Positions 7,333 through 12,071 of a stretch of DNA of 12,071 nt are shown here, in pieces. Each line of letters opens with the position of its first letter. Within the stretch, counting starts at the first letter, position 1. Source of the DNA: Cephalothrix spiralis. Its lineage: Eukaryota > Nemertea > Palaeonemertea > Archinemertea > Cephalotrichidae. The DNA is taken from NCBI GenBank assembly GCA_032353305.1, contig JAUCNG010325512.1, forward strand, positions 1-12,071, given 5' to 3'. The notes beneath the pieces are model-generated. The model saw only the letters and a program-made list of their open reading frames with translations, ran no database searches and had not been told where the DNA came from. A program made the translations under genes and the position numbers.

Positions 7333-7374
7333 CATGATTCCGGTCCCTTCACCAATGGGAGTTTTACAATGGAG
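7333..7374 (+). other. Possible 42-base in-frame cassette microexon
   Basis: An acceptor-like CATCTTACTTTTAG ends at 7332 and a donor-like GGAG|GTATAA begins at 7375. The phase fits both neighbours exactly: the incoming AG takes C to make serine and the outgoing AG takes G to make arginine. Inclusion would insert 14 residues, SMIPVPSPMGVLQW, between MES and RSDPQ. Skipping gives VVLDMESRSDPQMTLN, which follows the usual dynein spacing better, so the default product probably lacks it. It could be an alternative cassette or a chance match. Confidence 0.25.
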
Positions 7375-7961
7375 GTATAAGACTGATTAGTAGTACCCTT
7401 TCTTTTAAATTAGTACCATAGTTTGTCACAATTTTCTATTCACTGATAGTAATTAGCCTTTTTTCACAGTACAACAAATGAAGTTTCGAATTGTATTAAA
7501 AATGAATTATGATATCTCTACTAAAATTACCCCTTTTCAGTCACGCACCTCAGTAAATAAATATTTGAATTTATTATTTCCGACTTCAAACATAAAGTTG
7601 CTGAATAAATTCACAAATATTGAGTATTTGCAAGAATTTAGCTTTTCGTTTCACATTCACCTTTATATTAACAAAACTTCCTATACCCTTGATTTTCCTT
7701 CTATATGATTTTATTCTCTTTAGTTACGATTTGATTTAATTTTGAAATTCTTTATAGATAGGTTTTATTTTAACGTGTCCCTTGTACAATACTAGAGATT
7801 GCTACTCCATACATAGACTGGTGACATACCAAAATATGGTCCTTTTATTTCAATGTCAATTTAAGGGGAAAACGGATGTTGATTAAAATATCCGATAGAG
7901 GCGCTTTTCTCTAATTCATACAGTGCCCCACATATTAAAATTGACGAAATTTACTCTTGGC

Positions 7962-7999
7962 CATTCGGCTTTCGGCTTTAGTAGGCCGAAAGCCGAATG
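7962..7999. repeat. Perfect 15 bp hairpin
   Basis: CATTCGGCTTTCGGC (7962-7976) and GCCGAAAGCCGAATG (7985-7999) are perfect complements around an 8-base loop. The pairing continues imperfectly outward (CTTGG against CCAATA). GGCTTTCGGC within each arm is itself a short repeat. It is probably the core of a small foldback element in AT-rich intron sequence. No function is evident. Confidence 0.7.
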
Positions 8000-8424
8000 A
8001 CCAATACTTTGAATTGTAAGCTACTAAGATGGTTGATGTTTTTTTCCTGAATTAATGATAAACAAGAGTCTAAACATAGGGATAGAGGTCGAATGATTGT
8101 TTCGTATTTCTTTTAAATGATTGATTAATTAAAGAGACATGCAAAAGCTACATTGTACAGTGAGGGAGAAATTGGGTGGCTTTAAAAAAGCCGTTTCTGA
8201 ATTTTAAAAAACATTACATGACTGTAGTAAGGGTCGACGCTAAGTGCCCTTAACTGGATTGCAAATGTTAAAGCGACTGATATTTAAAGGCCTGGCGCGT
8301 ATAAAATATATTTGGTCGGTACAGAAATGAATATGTAGTCTATTCGGGGTTAACAAGACGCCATGCTAAAACAATATTTGAAACATCTAACATATCTGAT
8401 CATCAACAAGAATAGTGCCATCTA

Positions 8425-8800
8425 TACACGGGTTTATGGAACTTTTTGCGTACAACTATCCGCGCAAATTGGCCAAACTTGCATTTTTTTTCTAAAAAAA
8501 TGAAATGTTCCCAAAAAATTTTCTGATCCGCATTGTCCAATACAATATAAAGATACCATTTTCGATTGGGTTAAGGGCCCAGTGTCAATATAGATTTTTT
8601 CGAAAAATTGTTTTGGCCCCTGAGGCCAGAAGTGCGCCCGACCCTTTTGAAAATATGAACTTGAACCTAGAATTTCCACAATCTTTCCAAAAGTTTAAAG
8701 GTTGTTGGGCTTTAGGCCTACACTTTCGAGATTTTCGCGGGGGGGGGCGAAAATTTGCGCGGAAGGTCGTACGCTAAAAATTCCATAAACTTGTGTATGT
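8425..8800. mobile_element. Foldback element, family A copy 2 (about 375 bp)
   Basis: The termini are inverted repeats: left ACACGGGTTTATGGAACTTT then TTGCGTACAAC, and right the complement of ACAAGTTTATGGAATTTTTA then GCGTACGACC. The right half (8635-8800) matches copy 1 at 3990-4160 in landmarks CCCGACCCTTT, CTAGAATTTCCA, GAGATTT.CGC and GGGGCGAAAA. The left half is much more diverged than in copy 1. Open frames on both strands here are by-products of the repeat and not genes. It ends about 85 bases before the next exon. Confidence 0.75.
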
Positions 8801-8884
8801 ATATTAAGCAACTGGTGCTTATTTGTAATTTTATTATACATGTATACTCTAATATTAAGGCTCGATTTTAATCGATATTTTCAG

Positions 8885-9033
8885 GTCTGATCCTCAAATG
8901 ACGCTTAATATAGAGAAGTGTATTCTTAAAGGAAGGCCCCTTCTCTTGAAGAATGTCTCGGAGCGTTTTGACAGTGTCTTGCAACCTCTTATATTCCATC
9001 GAAACTTTGCTAATGCAAATGACGAAAACGAGG
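8885..9033 (+). CDS. Dynein heavy chain-like exon: AAA5, G.P.LL.NV segment
   Basis: The acceptor is CGATATTTTCAG and the donor CGAGG|GTAAGT. The first G completes arginine with the AG left by exon 6682-6841. The peptide SDPQMTLNIEKCILKGRPLL then LKNVSERFDSVLQPLIFHRN and FANANDENE matches the dynein segment D..F...LE.AI..G.PVLLEN..E.LDP.L.PLL...F closely. The GRPLLLKNV core, the D..L.PL motif and the closing F are all in place. It ends on one base of a codon. Homology is strong enough that this exon fixes the frame of its neighbours. Confidence 0.93.
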
Positions 9034-9049
9034 GTAAGTCATAATTCTA

Positions 9050-9525
9050 ATCATCCGCGGATCCGCGGATTTCCGCGAATTTGAAGCTAAAAGACCATTT
9101 TTGTGAATCGTCCAGATCCGTTGAGATCCTGAGAAGCGTTGGGGGGGTCGACTATTTTCTTGTCATCGAAAATGTCAGTCAGGTATGCTTAAAATGGCAT
9201 CTAGCCCTTTACTTTTTTTCAAAAAATCTCAATTTTGCGATGGGGAAACCCCCTCGCGCACCCCTCTTTTTCCTAACAGTTTCCTTTAACAGAAATCCGC
9301 TGCTGCTATACCATATGTTTTTTCCTTTCTTATTATTACGAAATACACTCCAGAGACTTTCTGAGAGCTTAAACTTCAAAAAAAAATCTCGCCTGCGGCG
9401 CCCTGCCTCCGGCGGGCTGTCATTTCAAATTAACTCACTTTCCCCCTCGCCGCGCCGCTGCGATACTTACTGATAATTTTTTTTAATTCATTTCCGCGGA
9501 TTTGTCCGCCCCCCGTTGGAATCCC
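9050..9525. repeat. GC-rich inserted block, probable repeat element
   Basis: This intron stretch differs from its AT-rich surroundings: it has CCGCGG words at both ends (9055-9068 and 9496-9501), and GC-rich patches GCCTGCGGCGCCCTGCCTCC (near 9391) and CCCTCGCCGCGCCGCTGCG (near 9444). It opens with an 18-base perfect palindrome, ATCCGCGGATCCGCGGAT (9053-9070). The shared TTTCCGCGGAT / TTTCCGCG words near the two ends suggest a single insertion, but no clean terminal repeats or target duplication can be defined. A 130-codon open frame at 9081-9473 has no recognisable domain and is likely fortuitous. Confidence 0.45.
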
Positions 9526-9860
9526 TGGAACTTATATACAACTGGTTTCATTTTCCCCACCCCAAATTCCATACTAAATCGAGAGATTGCTATTTTCAAT
9601 CACACTAAAATTAATCTGGAATATTTTCAGTGCATTTCAGTTTTTAAATAAAACAAATTGTGAATAAGAAATTGAAAAAAATTAATAAGTCCTAAAATAT
9701 TTCCCAACAACTGAGACAGGAAATTAAATTATATTGGGGAAATCGAACTTTTTGGTTCTTTGTTGGTGAAATTGATGTAGCTCAGTTGTTGTTGGACAGA
9801 TTTGAACTTTATTTTATTCGAAAGAGAAGACCATTTTCTCTCTAGTGATCACTAGCAGCC
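9526..9860 (+). other. Intron 6 middle, nothing recognised
   Basis: AT-rich unique-looking sequence lies between the GC-rich block and the truncated MITE. No exon, repeat arm or promoter box was identified. A short imperfect palindrome, TAGTGATCACTAG, lies at 9843-9855 just before the MITE fragment. Confidence 0.45.
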
Positions 9861-9931
9861 ATATGGTCAATTCATAATTAAGTCACAATATGACGTCATC
9901 TCGCTGTTTTCCATAATATTGGGACACCCTG
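9861..9931 (-). mobile_element. Truncated MITE copy (one terminal arm)
   Basis: This 71-base piece is the reverse complement of the left end of the MITE at 2437: it reads ATATGGTCAATTCATAATTA, passes through an intact TGACGTCA (9891-9898) and ends ATATTGGGACACCCTG. It includes part of the loop (GGTCAATTC) but the other arm is missing, so the copy is broken. The outer tip is CAGGGTGTCCC rather than CAGTGTGTCCC. No flanking TA duplication is preserved. Confidence 0.8.
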
Positions 9932-10430
9932 GATATAAACTCTCTCGTGCTGTTACTCGTTTTATGACACTTTAACTATATACGGCCCTACAGTACGTGC
10001 TTGCGGGGTATGCAATATGAGATTTCACGAATGCTAGTCCAACGCTCAGGGGTCCCAACTGCGAATGGACTGTTAAGGCAGGATTTTGGTTTATTTGTCA
10101 CCGGGAATGAGGTTGTAACATAATAGGGGAAGGCTACCATTTAAATGGTTTCAAATTCTTGCGAGCTGGAGCTCTTTATGCAACCACGTTCCCAAAGATT
10201 ACTATACCGAAATGCTGCTTTAGTCAAAGCCTAGAGAAGCCATTTTGGCACATGTTCCAAGAGCTTACTGTTACTTGCAGAATGTGACTGTTGGCACCCT
10301 TAAGATCCTGGAAATTAGGGCAGGGGGAAATAAGGGAACCATATCTATTTTAAACCATATTATTTTATTGTTTGATAAACCAAGAGAAAGCTCTCATAAT
10401 CAAGTTAAGAAATTCATTTTTCTATTACAG
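9932..10430 (+). other. Intron 6 distal part
   Basis: There is no recognised element. A 14-base palindrome, ACCATTTAAATGGT, lies at 10137-10150. The stretch ends in a strong acceptor, TTTTTCTATTACAG (10417-10430). Open frames beginning at 10245 and 10372 run into the exon in wrong frames and are not coding. Confidence 0.5.
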
Positions 10431-10798
10431 AAACAAGAATGATTCGATTCTGTGGTCGACGCATGCTCTGTCACCCAGACTTCCGGTTATACATCGCAAC
10501 AGAGATTTCAAAACCGAAACTTTCACCTCAAATCGCCTCTACTACCAGTATGATCAATTATGGAATATCAGCCGAAACTCTAATGGAAGATCTTTTGGCG
10601 CAAACATTTGCGAGGGTTCGCCCGGGACTTTCTAAAGAGAGACGGATTGTTTTGGAAAATCTAGAATCTTTGAGAACATTATTAGCGAAATTAGTTGCTT
10701 ATGTCAAGGTTCAAATGTATCGCAATGCAGATTCAAACGTTATGTGGAAAGAGTCAGATGTGCAGATTATTGGAGATGCCTTCAAAATTAAAGATAAG
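10431..10798 (+). CDS. Dynein heavy chain-like exon: AAA5 sensor region and buttress helix
   Basis: The acceptor is TTCTATTACAG and the donor GATAAG|GTAATG. The incoming G plus AA makes glutamate, giving NDENE-ETRMIRFCGRRM. The next part, LCHPDFRLYIATEISKPKLS, is the hallmark dynein P.FR.Y..TKL..P...PE motif; then STTSMINYGISAETLMEDLL follows the usual ..T.INF..T..GLEDQLL pattern, and RVRPGLSKERRIVLENLESL matches ..E.P.L...R..L. The C-terminal 50 residues form a charged helix that in dyneins starts the buttress (strut) coiled coil supporting the stalk. The usual GNIL.D signature is only weakly kept (DSNVMWKESD). It ends in phase 0. This exon has the clearest dynein resemblance here. Confidence 0.95.
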
Positions 10799-10899
10799 GT
10801 AATGATACTCTTGTGGACTATGGTAATACATTATACAAATACCAACACTTGCCAAGATATTCAAGTTCAAAATTTGTAAATCTAATTTTGAAGTTATGG

Positions 10900-11665
10900 C
10901 TAAAGGGGTGAAGAGGGTGAAGCCGTGAAACCCAAAAACGGCCTTACGTAATATACCTGACTTACTAACGTAAATCGTGAAAATACCCATCACTGCTCGT
11001 GAACAGCAAAATCAGCTAACGTGCTCCGTGAATTTAGAATGATTCGTGATCCGTGAACTCGAATTTCTATAATTGTGAAGCGTAAAAGTTAGTTCTAAGT
11101 TCTTCTTGACCTTTAATTTTCAAAAAATTTCTTGCCTCGCTTCGCTCAGCTCGATATCATAATAAAACTAACTGTTTGGGTAAAAAACAGGACGGAAAAT
11201 GACAGTTATCTTGATATTATGTATATAGACTAAACTGTCTTTAACCTACCATATTTAAATTGAATCTAATGAGAATGTAATTTCATCAATCTGCCTTAAG
11301 ATTTGCGTTTACGGCCCTTAAATTTCAAAAATTTTCCTCGCCTCGCTCCGTTCGACTCAATAAATTTTTAGAAAAATTATTGATTTTGTAAGAAGGCGAG
11401 TAAAAAACAACATATTCTTATTGTATTTCATGTTTTGGCATAGCCTATTGTTCGGGGTATTAAAAAAATATATTTGGGGTATTAAGATAGCATATTTTGT
11501 TGTCAAGGTACCCCTAAAATCGCTCGCTATTACCTCTAAATCGCTCGCTATTATCCCTAAAATCGCTCGCTAAAGCTAGCTCCAGGCCTCCGGCTTTTGT
11601 GATTCGTGAATCCTGTATTTCGTTGAAATTCAAATATCGGTTAACGTGATTCGTGATCGGAACCA
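10900..11665. repeat. Degenerate direct-repeat region filling intron 7
   Basis: Several words recur. CGTGA appears in a cluster from about 10924 to 11058 (CCGTGAAAC, ATCGTGAAAA, CTCGTGAACA, CTCCGTGAAT, ATTCGTGATCCGTGAAC) and again at about 11605-11658 (TGATTCGTGAATCC, CGTGATTCGTGATCGG). A second unit, TTTCAAAAA.TTT..TGCCTCGCT or similar, occurs at 11108-11152 and 11316-11358, each followed about 30-40 bases later by GTAAAAAACA. GGGGTATTAA occurs at 11454-11463 and 11476-11485. It looks like one complex repeat insertion with CGTGA clusters at both ends, of unknown class. No protein-coding remains were recognised. Confidence 0.55.
11511..11572. repeat. Three-unit tandem repeat, about 21 bp
   Basis: The unit is CCCCTAAAATCGCTCGCTAT with small variations: 11511-11532, 11533-11553 and 11554-11572. 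All three share CTAAA(A)TCGCTCGCTA. The array lies within the larger repeat region of intron 7 and is followed by AGCTAGCTCC. Confidence 0.85.
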
Positions 11666-11835
11666 GTCATCTGACGCCCTCCAAACAAGTTGATTATAAA
11701 TTCATGCTACAGGACTAGCAAAACAAATTACACAAACACAATAAAAACAGGCTGAATCAAAAAAGAAAATAAAAGCATTGAAAAACCTGTGTTTTTGAAA
11801 TACAAATTCAGACCATTTATTTCTTTCGTTTACAG

Positions 11836-12063
11836 ATACACACTGATTACCAGAAAACAAATGAGTTGCAGAGCCAATTAAATGAATTTAGAGATGAGTT
11901 ATTCCCAATTGCCCGCCGAGGATCAACTCTATTTAATGTAATCAGAAGTTTATGCAGCTTGAGACGCGAGTATCAATTCTCAATTCAATTTTTCATGAAA
12001 TTGTTTGAAGACAGCGTTGGAGAGGATGTGGACGAGGAATTTTACGCTTGGAAAAAGATGACG
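11836..12063 (+). CDS. Dynein heavy chain-like exon: buttress return helix and entry to AAA6
   Basis: The acceptor is TTCTTTCGTTTACAG and the donor ATGACG|GTAGGT, so the exon is 76 whole codons in phase 0 at both ends. The peptide starts IHTDYQKTNELQSQLNEFRD, a helix that would pair with the one ending the previous exon, then ELFPIARRGSTLFNVIRSLC and YQFSIQFFMKLFED. Standard dyneins have I...R..Y.PVA.RGS.LYF.I.DL..I...YQ.SL..F..LF here, at the end of the buttress and entry to the AAA6 side. RGS.LF, YQFS and F..LF are clear. The acidic end (GEDVDEEFYAWKKM) departs from the family consensus. The next exon lies beyond the window. Confidence 0.92.
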
Positions 12064-12071
12064 GTAGGTTT

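Larger units (their letters stand above)
6842..8424 (+). other. Intron 5, proximal part
   Basis: This is a long AT-rich stretch. It contains TACATGTA at 6929-6936 and 7311-7318, a possible 42-base cassette exon at 7333-7374 and a hairpin at 7962-7999, all treated separately. The open frames at 6906-7145 and 7478-7708 are low-complexity AT-rich reading frames without family resemblance and are not called as genes. The rest shows no recognised element. Confidence 0.5.

Noticed and set aside
7478-7708. 76-codon AT-rich open frame as a gene
   Set aside because: Composition is typical of intron; rich in N, I, K, F and Y with no motif.
8434-8777. Open frames on both strands as overlapping genes
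   Set aside because: They follow the inverted-repeat arms of the foldback element and have no recognisable protein family.
9081-9473. 130-codon open frame as a gene
   Set aside because: Lies inside a GC-rich intronic block, has no domain, and begins and ends without gene signals.
10754-10993. Minus-strand 79-codon open frame
   Set aside because: Antisense shadow of the dynein exon ending at 10798 and of the adjoining intron.
11511-11572. A CRISPR array
   Set aside because: Only three imperfect contiguous 21-base units with no spacers, inside a eukaryotic intron.

Overview
This window looks like one strand-plus stretch of an animal nuclear gene. It has short exons bounded by GT-AG splice sites, long AT-rich introns (about two-thirds A+T by eye), tRNA-derived SINEs and several foldback/MITE-like elements, and no bacterial operon features. 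The self-complementary octamer TACATGTA occurs at least seven times, all in introns. That and the dense small inverted-repeat elements suggest a marine invertebrate, possibly a mollusc or another lophotrochozoan. The taxon is inference; the eukaryotic intron-exon structure is seen directly.

The gene encodes part of a dynein-family heavy chain motor. Eight exons can be joined in frame: 508-748, 3325-3544, 4454-4615, 5347-5748, 6682-6841, 8885-9033, 10431-10798 and 11836-12063. All internal phases agree, giving 643 uninterrupted complete codons. Both ends of the gene lie outside the window. In order, the product covers the return helix of the microtubule-binding stalk (CC2), the start of AAA5, a long acidic low-complexity insertion, the rest of AAA5, and the buttress/strut-like helices running into the AAA5-AAA6 boundary. 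The usual GLGGE..RW-type signature after the stalk is absent and the insertion is large, so this fits a divergent dynein such as the DNHD1 group (dynein heavy chain domain-containing protein 1) better than a standard axonemal or cytoplasmic heavy chain. That assignment is moderate-confidence inference.

The introns hold most of the remaining structure. Intron 1 (749-3324) carries a ~540 bp foldback element, a 159 bp TA-flanked MITE with 62 bp terminal inverted repeats, and a third inverted repeat. Intron 2 (3545-4453) carries one copy of a ~400 bp foldback family and a tRNA-like SINE remnant. Intron 3 (4616-5346) has no recognised element. Intron 4 (5749-6681) has a SINE starting about 22 bases after the splice donor, and a small inverted repeat before the next acceptor. 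Intron 5 (6842-8884) holds a possible 42-base in-frame cassette exon, a strong hairpin and the second foldback copy. Intron 6 (9034-10430) holds a GC-rich inserted block and a truncated MITE copy. Intron 7 (10799-11835) is filled largely by degenerate direct repeats with CGTGA and CGCTCGCTA motifs.

The strongest observations are the acidic insertion in AAA5, the optional phase-preserving microexon, and three small mobile-element families inside one gene, one of which spreads an intact CRE-like TGACGTCA site.
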